The position numbers and the translations under genes are program-made. From the NCBI GenBank assembly GCA_964020085.1, contig OZ026605.1, positions 26,588,498 through 26,652,497 on the forward strand: a DNA stretch of 64,000 bases, read 5' to 3'. Every line of letters begins with the position of its first letter. The stretch's first letter is position 1. The notes under the pieces are model-generated. The model made no database searches. It was given only the letters and a program-made list of their open reading frames with translations, and was not told the DNA's origin. Origin of the DNA: Micromussa lordhowensis (lineage: Eukaryota; Cnidaria; Anthozoa; Scleractinia; Lobophylliidae). Shown one piece after another: positions 15,401 to 24,891 of this stretch.

Positions 15401-16500
15401 CGTAATATTGGTCTCAAACTGATACAGCTCACTGGAATCTTCAGACGATGGTGTTGTCTTTCCCACTGCAGAAAAAAGAGCGCCTCTTCTCGGAAATACA
15501 TTAAACACGGCCTCTCCATACTTGTCTCCTTCATGCATGGGATTCTCTGGAAGACGAAATGCTTCCACCACAAGTCGAATGTCTCCATCGGCACTCTCTG
15601 GCATTAAAAAAACATCCAGTAACAGAGTGGTCTTTAAGCACAAAATTATTCAGTATTACTACTACATGTATTAAATAATGCATTTTCTGTTAGTTGTCCT
15701 TACTCCCAGAAGGAAGTCCACATAACTATATTTTCCCAAAATAGATGCATACCTTGTTAATAGTAATACCACTTACCGGTACATGTAATATTTAGAATGG
15801 TTTTCACTTGAATCTCAAAAAGTATTTGGTTTTTCATTGAAATCCTACATTATTGGCTTAAAAAACTTGCACGCCACTTTGCGATGATCAATCATGTCTT
15901 CACATCTTTCTCCGCAGGTCAAATATATACAGTGTATGATCTTTCATATGTTCACTTGCAGTGATTACTTTGGCAAAGTCAGACAGCCCATTTACATCTT
16001 TTCAACTTTGTATAAACCAAACAAGGTGTAGCTGTACTTCCTGGCAAATGCTACACCTGACGACAATTATCAGATATAGTAAAATAAGGGCTGTCATTGG
16101 TTTTAAGTCCCATCAGGTAGTTGAATCAGGTAAATAGCATCAGACGGCTCATTAAGGAATTTACTCAGACATAACAGGCCTGTTATAGGTTATGACCCTT
16201 AACAACAGCCCTGATATAATTATGCTTCTGTTCCAAAAATGTACCTGGAGGTATCCAGAAAGAGATTACTGAATCTGTGAAAGTTGTGAAGGTTTCAGGA
16301 TCACCATCCTCTAGACAGGCATCTGTGGTAAACTCGTTATCTTCCAAAGGTAATTTTGAATTACCCACAAAGAGTTTCAACTCTGAGCGATCAACGTTAC
16401 TTCCTATGACTCGCAATATAAGGAAATAGCGTCCTGCAGTCACAAATTGGGCATTGAAGATTTCAATGGTGAAGCGTAGGGCTTTGCTGTAACCATCCAT
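366..16500 (-). CDS. CCDC33: CCDC33-like C2-domain/coiled-coil protein, 3' end missing
   Basis: Nineteen coding exons, all with GT/AG borders on the minus strand: 16500-16245, 15597-15307, 13527-13306, 11937-11704, 10774-10373, 9957-9866, 9049-8883, 8185-8052, 7596-7487, 6494-6390, 5288-5197, 4873-4623, 4231-4110, 3411-3340, 2596-2477, 2313-2177, 1090-1051, 856-803, 446-366. The phases agree from exon to exon and give 994 residues. Start is the ATG in MDGYSKALRF. Similarity to vertebrate CCDC33, recalled from memory, runs along the protein: a GRYFLILR block near residue 25, VVEAFRLPENP, EVVVLAHGALGLPF (C2-type strand), HQYHLELVQ, QPQWNQTMFF, GLRVDNLQIE, then a coiled coil opening with EVDRYRAAMRKMATDLL. 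Exons 3-5 form a fast-evolving acidic linker and exon 6 is proline-rich. The end of exon 4 (11704) was chosen because it alone keeps the frame. The C-terminal coiled coil lies left of position 1. Vertebrate CCDC33 is described as testis-enriched; the role here is inferred only. Confidence 0.86.
1510..1732. repeat. (CAAT)n-type simple repeat
   Basis: About 220 bases of imperfect caatcaat/ccaatcaatc units, read as an Asn/Gln/Ser-rich 90-codon frame that is not a gene. It lies in intron 16 of the CCDC33-like gene. Confidence 0.92.
1745..2065 (+). mobile_element. Snapback MITE, copy 1
   Basis: A hairpin of about 135 bases (gtgttcctatcgagttatag ... ctataactcgataggaacac, 1751-1875) is followed by a tail ending accaatcagcgtgcg. 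The same element lies inverted at 9186-9530. Both are in introns of the CCDC33-like gene. Confidence 0.7.
2660..2957 (-). mobile_element. tRNA-derived SINE, copy 1
   Basis: On the minus strand it begins like a tRNA promoter: tggcctcatggttagtgtgc (A box) and ggttcgagccctgg (B box), followed by a conserved body with cagggttaccccc read on plus. Related copies are at 8478, 14457 and 34795, all in the same orientation. Confidence 0.8.
3585..3662. repeat. gtgcagtgtag simple repeat
   Basis: Five- and ten-base gtgca/gtgta units in intron 13 of the CCDC33-like gene. Confidence 0.9.
4623..4873 (-). CDS. CCDC33: CCDC33-like gene, exon 12: most diagnostic exon
   Basis: Encodes about residues 702-785. 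The pattern EQPQWNQTMFFVGDESS followed by ALVIEFYPAS closely follows the vertebrate CCDC33 segment around its PLWNQSFLFQ motif. This was the strongest anchor for naming the gene. It joins exon 11 in phase 2 (AA plus C gives Asn) and exon 13 in phase 1. Confidence 0.86.
5391..6017. mobile_element. MITE with TTAA target duplication
   Basis: The inverted ends GGAGGCTCGAAAGGGTTTTT and its complement at 5998-6017 are flanked on both sides by TTAA (5387-5390, 6018-6021). That duplication fits piggyBac- or Kolobok-type elements. No gene inside; it lies in intron 10 of the CCDC33-like gene. Confidence 0.8.
8478..8796 (-). mobile_element. tRNA-derived SINE, copy 2
   Basis: Same family as 2660-2957. 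It carries an internal C-run plus (CA)n expansion at 8604-8632 and a more decayed B box. Confidence 0.75.
8883..9049 (-). CDS. CCDC33: CCDC33-like gene, exon 7: start of C2-like domain
   Basis: This exon encodes about residues 500-555. The beta-strand block CEVVVLAHGALGLPFKSDGR, followed by QPYIVG, matches the beginning of the annotated C2 domain of CCDC33. Acceptor tgttatcag at 9050-9052 and donor gtgagt at 8877-8882 are both clear. Confidence 0.85.
9186..9530 (-). mobile_element. Snapback MITE, copy 2
   Basis: Reverse-oriented relative of the element at 1745: ctgattggttta start, then catcttgatgatcaaagtaa, then an imperfect hairpin built on gtttgggagaact / gttctcccaaac. Confidence 0.65.
10950..11070 (-). 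mobile_element. Highly decayed SINE body
   Basis: Segments such as gatgggatgcattcacaggt and actgggtgaaatgaggcccc echo the body of the SINE at 2660, but both promoter boxes are unrecognisable. Confidence 0.35.
12040..12985 (-). mobile_element. LINE reverse transcriptase fragment with YADD box
   Basis: On the minus strand a decayed reading frame contains a GPLLFINY-like palm segment, then LYADDTLIYYF near 12790-12755, which is the catalytic YADD motif of reverse transcriptase. Stops and frame breaks interrupt it. It lies in intron 3 of the CCDC33-like gene in the same orientation. Confidence 0.72.
13140..13262 (-). mobile_element. Second tRNA-derived SINE type
   Basis: Minus strand reads taggtcagtggatagagtgc (A box-like) and gagttcgattctt (B box). 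No clean acceptor-stem pairing was found, so it is a SINE head rather than a tRNA gene. Confidence 0.55.
13590..14345 (+). mobile_element. LINE 3' fragment, frameshifted
   Basis: The translation includes LVRSNLEYCSVVWSPYTKRN and KLERVQRIATKFIL, a hallmark of the C-terminal region of many LINE polymerases. An upstream piece (SWNPHIDHVVSKANRML-like) is in another frame, so the copy is broken. It ends in an aataaataaa tail near 14345. Orientation is opposite to the host gene. Confidence 0.82.
14457..14735 (-). mobile_element. tRNA-derived SINE, copy 3
   Basis: Same family; shares aaagtgtcttgcccaagaac and the ctaaccatgaggccgc end with the other copies. It lies in intron 2 of the CCDC33-like gene, just right of the LINE fragment at 13590-14345. 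Confidence 0.78.
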
Positions 16501-16867
16501 TCTGTGTTGATCCTATTCAGCCTGTAAGCAGTAAAAACAGAATCAGAAGTCTAATTAAATAGCTCAGCTCAGGATAACAGTAAAAATAATATAATGTTTC
16601 TTTAGGGCAGTTTTCAAGTGACTCTTGTAAACCAAACACTCTTACACTAGCCAATCACAAAGGACACAGACAATACAGTCAATCAATCAAAACTTGAAGT
16701 AATTACATGACTACAGCTGATGTAAAGCATGGTAAAACGAGTATGAGTGAGTCGCAATTGTTTTTGTTAAATACTTCTGATCAGATAAAATAAATGATGA
16801 ATGTTTTTTTGTGAGCCAGTCATGTAGCGTAGTTGATGCAAAACCAATTTTCAACACTCAAATGAAA

Positions 16868-17290
16868 ACCACTCTATACATACATACATACTTTATTGCA
16901 TAGCTCCCCCTTGGGGGCTCTTCCGCCATACATGATTGAATATTAAAATGTTAAGTTACAAAATTAAGATAAAAAAAAAACTATTTACAGATAAAAATAT
17001 AGATTATAAAATATACCTTGATATAATGTAAAAAATTATTCTCAAGTATAGTACATGCTTAGTGTACATACCGGTATATACGAATGCCAAATCTAATAGT
17101 GTGCTGTTACAATGTACATTAAAATCATCAAGGCTGACAGGGATACCACTTCTTCAGACAGAGTAATTTACAAATTTTCATTTGAATATATACTTCCAGA
17201 GCAGAGAGCAAAAAGAGAAGCCAATAAAAACTTCTTCTAGTGTGTCAATGTTTTGTAAATTGCTAACATTATACATGTAGCTGGCCATTC
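16868..17290 (-). mobile_element. LINE 3'-end fragment
   Basis: Begins with the same acatacatacatactttatt signature as the element at 22661, i.e. the tail of a minus-strand LINE, and continues into AT-rich sequence with no reading frame. It lies in intron 1 of the CCDC33-like gene. The upper limit is uncertain. Confidence 0.5.
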
Positions 17291-17568
17291 ACAACAGAAT
17301 ACCTGCAGAGCTCCAGCAGGCATCAGTGCCGAGCATGTTACACTGTACATGAATGTCGCCCTGCACTTTGTACATCTTTACTCTCTGTCAAGCAAGTTTG
17401 CTTAGTTTCATAAATATTGATTGTCATTTTCACTCCGGCTTACTAATGATGTTCAGGATGTACAATATATAGCCCGCTGACAAGCAAGGTAATGTGTATC
17501 ATAATAAACTGAGTTGTACTTTCCGAGGGGAAAAAAAAACTCCCCACTTGTTTGCATATTAAGAATGT

Positions 17569-18108
17569 GTTCCTTTGGCGTGATCTAGACCAGAATCGGT
17601 GATCCAAGATTGGTCAGTTTAAAATGCAGGCTGCAGACCAGGGGTACAATGCAGAGTGAGGATAAAATGCAGACTGAAGATAGGGGTAAAAGACAGACTG
17701 CAGACTACAGACATTTTAAGTATACATCATGTTATTTCCATTATCAAGTGCTAACAGTAAACCGGGTTATTCACGATAATAATGGAGGGAAAGTCTGCAC
17801 TTGCTTGTTTATGGCTAGCTCTCAATGATAGGAATGGTAACACGATTCCGTTAAAAAGCTGCAGTCTGCATTTTACCCTTGGTCTGCAGTCTGCATTTAA
17901 CCCTTAGTCTGCATTTAAACCCCAACCCACAGTCTGCAGTCAACTGTCTTCATTTTACACTGACCGGATCCAACATCACTCGGACCAAGGGGCTGAATCA
18001 AAGGAGCCGATGAATCTGTGACCAGAGCACATTTATCGGTTCCTTTGTTGTACATGTACCACCGATCTGATTGATCACTGATCCTGATCCAGATCACCCC
18101 AAAGGAAC
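17569..18108. mobile_element. hAT-like MITE with nested inverted repeats
   Basis: The outer ends gttcctttggcgtgatct and agatcaccccaaaggaac are inverted. Inside, tgcag/ctgca-rich arms (17622-17712 and 17860-17945) are also inverted relative to each other. No gene. Confidence 0.6.
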
Positions 18109-18570
18109 GCACCCTAAATTTTGTTTATCAGTTCTGATACGTATCTTGTAGAGGTCTTGGGATAAGCTTACAATAGCATTATATTTTATATTCACCATCA
18201 CGGTGGAAAACAAGATTACTGGCATCAATATCACCGACGAGAAGAAACTATCGGCTAATTAATTCAATGTCGAAGTTGAGACTGTGAATCTTGATCAGTT
18301 CGTGAATTTTCACCTTCTCATTCGATTTCTTTGCCTTAACGCAAATCTTTAGACACGTTGATCGGCGAATTATTTTGTAGTGTTGATGCAATACTGCCAT
18401 CAGAAAAAGAAACTCCGCTCAGCTCTGCACACGTTTGACGAGAAGCAAGTTATAACGAAGTTTATACGATCAATTTGTTTACCTTTCGTAATTACGTTTT
18501 AATCTACTTCAATTTGATACTGCTCGTTTGCTTAAAAATTAATTCTTGAAAGCTATAAAACATCACTTAC

Positions 18571-18730
18571 CGTGAATTTCAGACTACAGTTTAGGTCACA
18601 TCCTCAGGAAATAAAAGTATTTTATCCATGGTTTTGTCTCCTGAACGTGAACGCAGGTAAATACGAAGACTGGCTTGACGACGCTTCTCATTTAGCTTAA
18701 GGTTGCCATAACTATTCCGCCGCCATGTTT
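18571..18730 (-). other. 5' untranslated exon of the CCDC33-like gene
   Basis: A strong splice donor (gtaagt, 18565-18570 read on minus) follows a stretch without a long reading frame. The matching acceptor (tgcttacag) lies just before 16521, with the start codon 21 bases further on. Short upstream reading frames occur, including ATGGCGGCGGAATAG, which could damp translation. The upstream limit (transcription start) is a guess. Confidence 0.5.
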
Positions 18731-18977
18731 GATTTGCAAGACGCGTGGGTGGCCTGGGGATAGTAAAAGAGAAATTTGCGGGAGTTCTCGCGGGAACACA
18801 CAGGGCCCACATGATCAGAGAGGAAAGAAAAGGAATGAAAAGAATGAATAATTTACCTTTGTCTCCTGTTGTCTTTTCTTGCGCGAACCGCTACCTACAA
18901 GTCCTGCGGAACACTGAAACAAAAACTAGCGAAAATCGGCGGTTTTATAGATAACACTAAACATGCAGACAGCCTCT

Positions 18978-19490
18978 GTGGATTACTGCAGTTGTTGGAC
19001 GGAGCCTTATTAACCTTGTGGAGCATCAAAAAATCTCGCTTCTATCAGTATCAAGATTTGGAGCTGACACTGATCGTTTGACAAACGGATTTTACGAAAA
19101 AAAAAAAAAAAGGCTTAGAATTTCGGCTCAACGACCCGTCGGTCATAATAAGTTGATCGGACCAGTGCAGAAAATGGACAATAAATTAAACTATTAATTG
19201 CAAAAGAGAGAGAAGCATTCACCTGCGTCTGTTAGCAGATAATTTCTCTTCCTCTCTTGCAGATGCGTTTTGTATTTGAGACAAATTAGCTTGCCAAAAG
19301 AAACCTTGATGGAGAAAAGTTTCTGAGATTAACATAATGCGCCCTGGTAAAGTGCCTAACAAAGAAAATATAGAAAAGCTTTTGTTGTTTTCGTGCACGG
19401 AAATGTCGCTTAATCTGTGTATTTAAATATTTACAATAAACCAACTTCTCACTGTGTTTGAAAGCACCTCTTATTAATATCAATTAAAGC
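18978..19490 (-). pseudogene. Internally deleted GPCR paralogue
   Basis: Positions 18978-19080 match the last codons and 3' side of the GPCR gene (23436-23535), including tggagcatcaaaaaa and gatttggagctgac. Immediately beyond, 19110-19490 matches the region upstream of the same GPCR (24895-25300), including the shared tgtcgcttaatctgtgtatt. The receptor body of about 1.35 kb between them is missing. This looks like a duplicate locus collapsed by an internal deletion. Confidence 0.6.
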
Positions 19491-19690
19491 GGGCTCCGTC
19501 CGCACGTATCCGGAAAATTTTGAATCTGCAACGTTTTCTTTCCGGATACGGCTTCCGTCCACACGCAACCGGCGAATTCGGCAGCAAATCCGCCTATTTT
19601 TGAATCCGCTCTCCATGAATACGTTGCGTAAGGATGGGGAAATTTTTGAATCCGGAAAGAAAAAGAAAAATATCCGTATACGTGTGGAAA
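19488..19690. mobile_element. GC-rich MITE fragment
   Basis: Contains repeated ccgtccgcacg / ccgtccacacg and tccggaaa blocks with an inverted partner near 19670 (ccgtatacgtgtgg), unlike the AT-rich surroundings. Confidence 0.45.
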
Positions 19691-20171
19691 AGTTTTTAAA
19701 AATTCTATTCTATTTTGTTGTAGAATTCTCGAGATACCGTAAAATTCGCAAAGTAACCGGGAGGCCGACTCTTTTGTGTGTCACGAAGAATCTAGTTCCA
19801 ACACCCTACATCTCTCACGCACAGAAAATTGTTTACCGCGAGAGATTTGTGTTTCAGAATGGTTTCCAAGAAAATGATCAGTAGAACTGAAACTAAACAC
19901 AGCACCGAACCTCGCCCCCGAAAAATCAAATAACATTGTATTCAATAACCTGGGAGTAAATCCTTTTTGACATCTAGCTAGCAACGGAAAAATAAAACAC
20001 TTGAAGTCGTTGAAATTTTTAAAAATGCATTCATAAGCTCATTGATAATTCATCAAGCTTAGCACTGTTTGGATATCTGGCCTTAATTAGCATAGATTTT
20101 TACGATTTTATTGCTCCGTTTTCTCCTTAATTTTAGTTTCGATTGAGAAGATATATCGAACACTGAAGGCC

Positions 20172-21349
20172 TTGTTTGATCACATTTCCAAACACCTCGG
20201 CGAAGTTCGTCAAAAATATTTCGCTACGTGTCGCATTTTCAACTCTCTTGTCGGTGTTTGGAAACGTGGTAAAACAGGGTCTTTCGTGTTTGATATACTA
20301 CGTCAACCTCTGTTTGTTTCTTCAAAACCTTGTTGTAAATCCAGAAGCTGTAGTTCATTTTCTGGCGTGGCCAGCCACGGGGAGTTTTCTTGTGGTGGTC
20401 ATCCGCCTATAGAAAAACCTTTGGAAGTAGGCCCAGGTATTTGATTTATGTAATCTTAAATGTAACAGGCTGAAATTCCTTATAGTTTGTTACAGTTTGC
20501 ATATACATGTACATGTAAATTTGCCTACGACAAATCATCAAATGATCCATGTGTACAGGTCTCATGTGAGTCTCGAGGATTGGCAATTTGATTGTAGTTT
20601 ATTCTGTGTGAAGAGTGGTGACTTTTTTGTTGTTGTAATTTTTGACTTTTGTCAAGGTAGTAGCCTCTAATCTTTTGAAACCTTTATTGTGCTAAAACAA
20701 AATTGCAAACAGTGAAGCTGACCAAAATATATATTTGTTTTATTTTTTTGTAATAATATGGTGTGTTTAGGAATTTTTGTTGATCTTTGTTCCTATTTCA
20801 AAAAAAAATACATCAATATAAATAATTATGGGTGGTTTTGTTTTTTTCCAATCCTATAAAATAATACAGTGGGTGTGAGAGGATTTATAATATTAAAGAT
20901 GATGCCTCACTAGTCAGTTGATATGAGGCTTCCATGACGGCCCACATGTATTTCACATTTTTATTAACAAGTAAAACCATTTTTTTCCTAGGAACCCAGA
21001 AAGAAGCCATCGGGGCTACATACTTTGACATGCTTCTTGAGAGGCTTGACACGCTGGAAGATGATGACCCAATTCATGAGTAAGCAATTTCTTTTAGAAT
21101 CGCATAATCGAATAAAATCTTGCATTCTGATTGATTTACGAAGCGAGGTATTTAGCGTGGAATTGCGAGTTGAAAACGAGGCTAAGATATATTGTTTCGC
21201 ATCTACGTCATCTATCTCATCTATCACAAGATAAAACCATACTGCTGTTTTCTTTTTTTCTAATTTTATTCAATTATGCGATTCAAGGAAAATTCATTAC
21301 CTGACTCGTGAATTCCATGTTAAATTGCACTTGAAAACCGATATCGCAT

Positions 21350-21380
<31 letters not shown>

Positions 21381-21975
21381 TTCGGAATTCCCTCGTCAGG
21401 TAATGAATTTTCCTATAATGCATACACCCAGTTGAATGTAGATGTTAACAGTAAAACTTTATCAGTAAAAGGTATTGAATTTTACAAAATAGGATTTACA
21501 AGAACATTTTTTTTGTTGGTGACTCAAACATGTACAGGTGCCAAGTCTTATTGTTCCTGGAGAACCCACTTTCTCTAGTGTCATTTATAATGACATGCAT
21601 GTATTGATAACAATTTGTACTTTTTAGGGCAAACTGGTGTATCGTCCATGGAACAAAGTACAAAAAGGTGTAGCTGTCCACACAGGAGGTGACGGGCTCT
21701 TGCCACAGTTCTCATGCATAGAAAAAATTGTGACAGTCCCTGGGAAAGATAATGCGCAAGTCTTCTTTGTTTTGAAAGAAATAGCAACAATGAATTATGA
21801 AAGTCACTTGCATGCTTATCGGGTAAGGATTTTGAATGAAGGAGCCATCACAGTCAGGAGCCAAGAAGAGCTGACAACTTTCAGGCCACTACACATTTGT
21901 ACAATTGTTGGTCACAATGACTCTAAATATATTTGTCCAAAAAGTGATGTTGATGTTTACAATGAACAGGTGTAG
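20172..21975 (+). CDS. Possible three-exon gene, transposon-related
   Basis: Three pieces look like exons. An open frame at 20172-20434 ends at ggcccag/gtattt. A piece at about 20993-21077 has a good acceptor (ttttttcctag) and donor (gtaagc) and reads EAIGATYFDMLLERLDTLED. The third runs from 21628 (acceptor tactttttag) to a stop at 21973-21975 and reads KLVYRPWNKVQKGVAVHTGG to HAYRVRILNEG and PLHICTIVGHNDSKY. A polyadenylation signal (aataaa) follows near 22325. The last exon resembles C-terminal segments I have seen in transposon-like cnidarian proteins, but I cannot name the family. Exons 2 and 3 do not join in frame, so an exon is missing or the gene is dead. A MITE sits between them. Confidence 0.35.
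21095..21420. mobile_element. MITE with terminal hairpin
   Basis: Includes a cgcataatcgaataaaa / ttttattcaattatgcg pair, followed by a stem ggaaaattcattacctga / tcaggtaatgaattttcc around an aaccgatatcgca hairpin. It lies in the presumed intron of the 20.2-22.0 kb gene. Confidence 0.6.
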
Positions 21976-22384
21976 ATTTCGATGTAGGCAGATGGACATA
22001 TTTGTGTAATGTACAATTCCAGATTATATTTATAAGGGCCTTCAACCTATGATGGTTTTTCCAATCTTGGGAAAGCTTGACTGAATATGATGTGAAAATA
22101 GGGCAAAAGACCCCCCTGCCCAATCCTCTTCCCCCTAGAAAATGTGGCATTCTGGGCCTCCAGAACCATCCATTGGGGAGGTATGGATACTCTTGCATAA
22201 GTTTGCAAGTCATAGACAAGATAAATACATAACTCTAACATGGCAATTTGTGCATTGTATATATGCATGTGAATGTGCATTGTATATATTTCTGCAAATG
22301 TACATAGCATTAAAGTTTTCAGTAATAAATATTACAAAATCTATCTATACATGGCTTGATCTTTTTGTGTGCAATTTATTGATG

Positions 22385-22640
22385 TTGGACCATATTAGCC
22401 ATTGTTGGAGCCAAATCGGCATTTCCTGTTTGGCTCTTGGAAGGGCCAAATTGAGAGAAAGTGCCAAAAGAGAATTTAGTGGGTCAATTCAGAATTAACA
22501 GGGGCCCAATGGGTACCATTCAGAGCTGTTTTGGCTTATGTTTGTCCAAAACGGCCCAACGTGGGCCAAAATAGCCCTAGTGACATTGGGGCCGATTTGG
22601 CCTTTGGAGCCGATTAGGCTCTTTTCATTTTACAGTGTAA
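22385..22640. repeat. GGCC-rich inverted segments after the 20-22 kb gene
   Basis: gccaaatcggc and gccgatttggc, plus gggccaaa variants, alternate on both strands. Probably a decayed MITE lying between the polyadenylation site near 22330 and the LINE at 22661. Confidence 0.4.
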
Positions 22641-22660
22641 TTGCGCCGTTTTCGGTCTTT

Positions 22661-23440
22661 ACATACATACATACTTTATTTGATAAGTAGGTTGTGTTAA
22701 AGGCAGCCAAAGGGCTGATGTGGACCTCCTATACTAAACATTAAGAATTACATTTATAAAAATTGCAATAATAACTTAGAACTAATGTATACAAATAATA
22801 CGGATAATTCAAATAAACTAGTACAAATAATACAAATAATACGGTACGCACTAAAACTAACATATAAATCTAAAAGTAAATGAAATGATCTTTTTTGTTA
22901 GCGACTACTGTTGCCTCTTTATCAAATGAAAAATTGTCAATAATCTTAACATGTTTACGTAAAATTTGTTTAAAAGAATAAAAACTTTCAGGTACTTTAA
23001 CTAATCTATTTACAAAATTCCAAATAACAGGACCTCTGTATCGTAGGGAGTTCCTGCCAGTCTCTGATCTAAATCTAATGATATTAAATTGGTTAGGAAC
23101 ACGAGAAGATCTAGAAGAAACTCTTTTAGAAAACAGTTCACATATCGATTGGGTGGTTGTTCCATAATATACTTTGTGCAAGAGAAATGGCAGTACAGAT
23201 TTTTTATAGAAGTAAGAGATGGGCAGCCAGTCGGATTTCATGAGACATGTGTCATCTATCGTTGAATCGAGGTCGAACTTTCCTGTCTTCGAACATTTGA
23301 CAACTGCTGACACGAAGGCACTAGTATCCAAAGACTTTGCCCTTGGTATTTTTTGGACGAAGGGGCTTATGCCCTGAAGCTTGAACAAATCTTCAGACAA
23401 TTCACGAGTACTGTGTTGATTTGTCGAGCCACTGAGTTTG
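22661..23440 (-). mobile_element. 3' end of a LINE (CR1/L2-type) retrotransposon
   Basis: The minus-strand frame below about 23440 shows the C-terminal block typical of non-LTR reverse transcriptase proteins: RNSLRYRGPVIWNFV, then a SFKQILRKH-like end. It stops near 22870 and is followed by an AT-rich 3' region with a terminal tatgtatgta microsatellite (22661-22675). The 5' part, including the catalytic domain, is absent. It abuts the 3' end of the GPCR gene. Confidence 0.75.
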
Positions 23441-23483
23441 TAGGGTTTACTGCAGTTGTTATTGTTGTGGACCTTGTGGAGCA

Positions 23484-24662
23484 TCAAAAAAACTCGCTTT
23501 CTTTAGTATGAAGATTTGGAGCTGACAATGATCTTTCCAAGAATATTTTATGACACGCCTCATAAACACAATCTGCAGCCAAAGCTAGGTCACACGAAGC
23601 AGCTCGTTTGAGGCAGACCTGTTCCTTCACTTGTTGTCGTTCTTGGACAGCTTCCAGTGAACCGGGCTGATCTTTTGGTCTGATGGACCGCGCTGCACGT
23701 ACTGCTGGCTGAATTGCTTCAGGTTTTCTAACTCGTAACAGCTCCAGCACAGCTTTTCTAAAACGGTGGTCTCTATAGAAGTAAATCAGTGGATTTGCTA
23801 GAGAGTTCAATTGAACCAATGTCTCGGCTACCAGGAAAGCCTTATTCGTACGAAGAACTGGGAAAACATCTGGCAAAGCGCCGATCACGATCACTGGAAC
23901 AAACGAGAAAATCAGGGCCGCAGATATCAAACCAGTGGTCTTGGCGACTTTTATTTCCTGTTTCGCTTTTACTAAAGCAGTGACTTGGCTGATTTCTGTT
24001 ATTTTACGTTTGCGCACTCCAAAGTAAACCATAACGTAGAAGTATCCTATGGCTGTTAAGCACGATGCTCCCACCACACTCTCGCCGATATGCCAGATTT
24101 CTTTGACTTTGTCCAGGCCAACCACTAGCATGACAAGAGGTGGAAACGATGTAAAAGCTGCCAACATCCAGGCCATGATTACAAGTTTTTTCATGCGGCC
24201 TCTTGTAACGATAACCTTGTAGTCAATCCACTTTCGTATGGCCACATACCTCTCCCAAGCAATAAAAGTCAGATGATACAGAGATGACAAGATAAAAGTA
24301 AACATGGATAATTCAGTGGCTATACGTAATGCGCAAAAACCAGAGTAAAACAGCTGTTGGCTGATTAATATATTTGAAGCGATATTAAGCGGCATTGATG
24401 TTGCGCCAACTAGAAGATCGGTAATTGCCATGCTAGATAACAATATGGCGGATGTTTTTTTCAGCTCTCTCTTTTGCTGAAAGGCTAAGACCACCAGGGC
24501 GTTTAAAAAAATGACGGCGAGAGCAGCAATCACTGTAATTGGAATTACAATCAAGGGTAATGTCGTTTCGTTTAAATCCCATGTAAAGTTTGATGTTTGT
24601 TGACAACGAATCACTGACCTGGTATTGCTGGAAGCAATGGTGCTTGTATCTGAATCATTCAT
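23484..24662 (-). CDS. Orphan rhodopsin-like (class A) GPCR, intronless
   Basis: A 392-residue seven-helix receptor read from the first ATG (MNDSDTSTIA); the frame is open 11 codons further upstream but only from TTG. Potential N-glycosylation sites are N2, N25 and N31. Family landmarks: N54 in helix 1, D82 in helix 2 (ITDLLVG), C110 before helix 3, ERY at 137-139, W165 in helix 4, and NPLIY at 290-294 followed by a FRKA helix-8 start. Two usual motifs are altered: helix 6 has SFVP (253-256) instead of CWxP, and helix 5 lacks the conserved proline. The tail of about 80 residues is Ser/Arg-rich. Single-exon GPCRs of this kind are numerous in cnidarians. The ligand cannot be told from sequence. 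Confidence 0.9.
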   Translation of the reverse strand: MNDSDTSTIASSNTRSVIRCQQTSNFTWDLNETTLPLIVIPITVIAALAVIFLNALVVLAFQQKRELKKTSAILLSSMAITDLLVGATSMPLNIASNILISQQLFYSGFCALRIATELSMFTFILSSLYHLTFIAWERYVAIRKWIDYKVIVTRGRMKKLVIMAWMLAAFTSFPPLVMLVVGLDKVKEIWHIGESVVGASCLTAIGYFYVMVYFGVRKRKITEISQVTALVKAKQEIKVAKTTGLISAALIFSFVPVIVIGALPDVFPVLRTNKAFLVAETLVQLNSLANPLIYFYRDHRFRKAVLELLRVRKPEAIQPAVRAARSIRPKDQPGSLEAVQERQQVKEQVCLKRAASCDLALAADCVYEACHKIFLERSLSAPNLHTKESEFF

Positions 24663-24891
24663 TTTGACCCAGAGTTGACGACGTTGTAGTAGCAAGGAAT
24701 TTTAAGTCTTTGGTCGGCGAGTGCGCTGTAATAGTTGCTACTCTGCTTTCGCGCGATGTACTTTTATGTCGCAGTCCGCTTTACTTGAACAAGGGAAGTT
24801 CATTTGAGGCGTTTTATAATTATGGTTAGCTTAGTTTCACTGCTGAGGGACAAACACCGAGGAAATTAGACAACACGAAAATGGATTTCAA

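Noticed and set aside
18745..19081. Short plus-strand frames near the CCDC33-like promoter
   Set aside because: No splice context or similarity; the right part is antisense to the GPCR-tail remnant.
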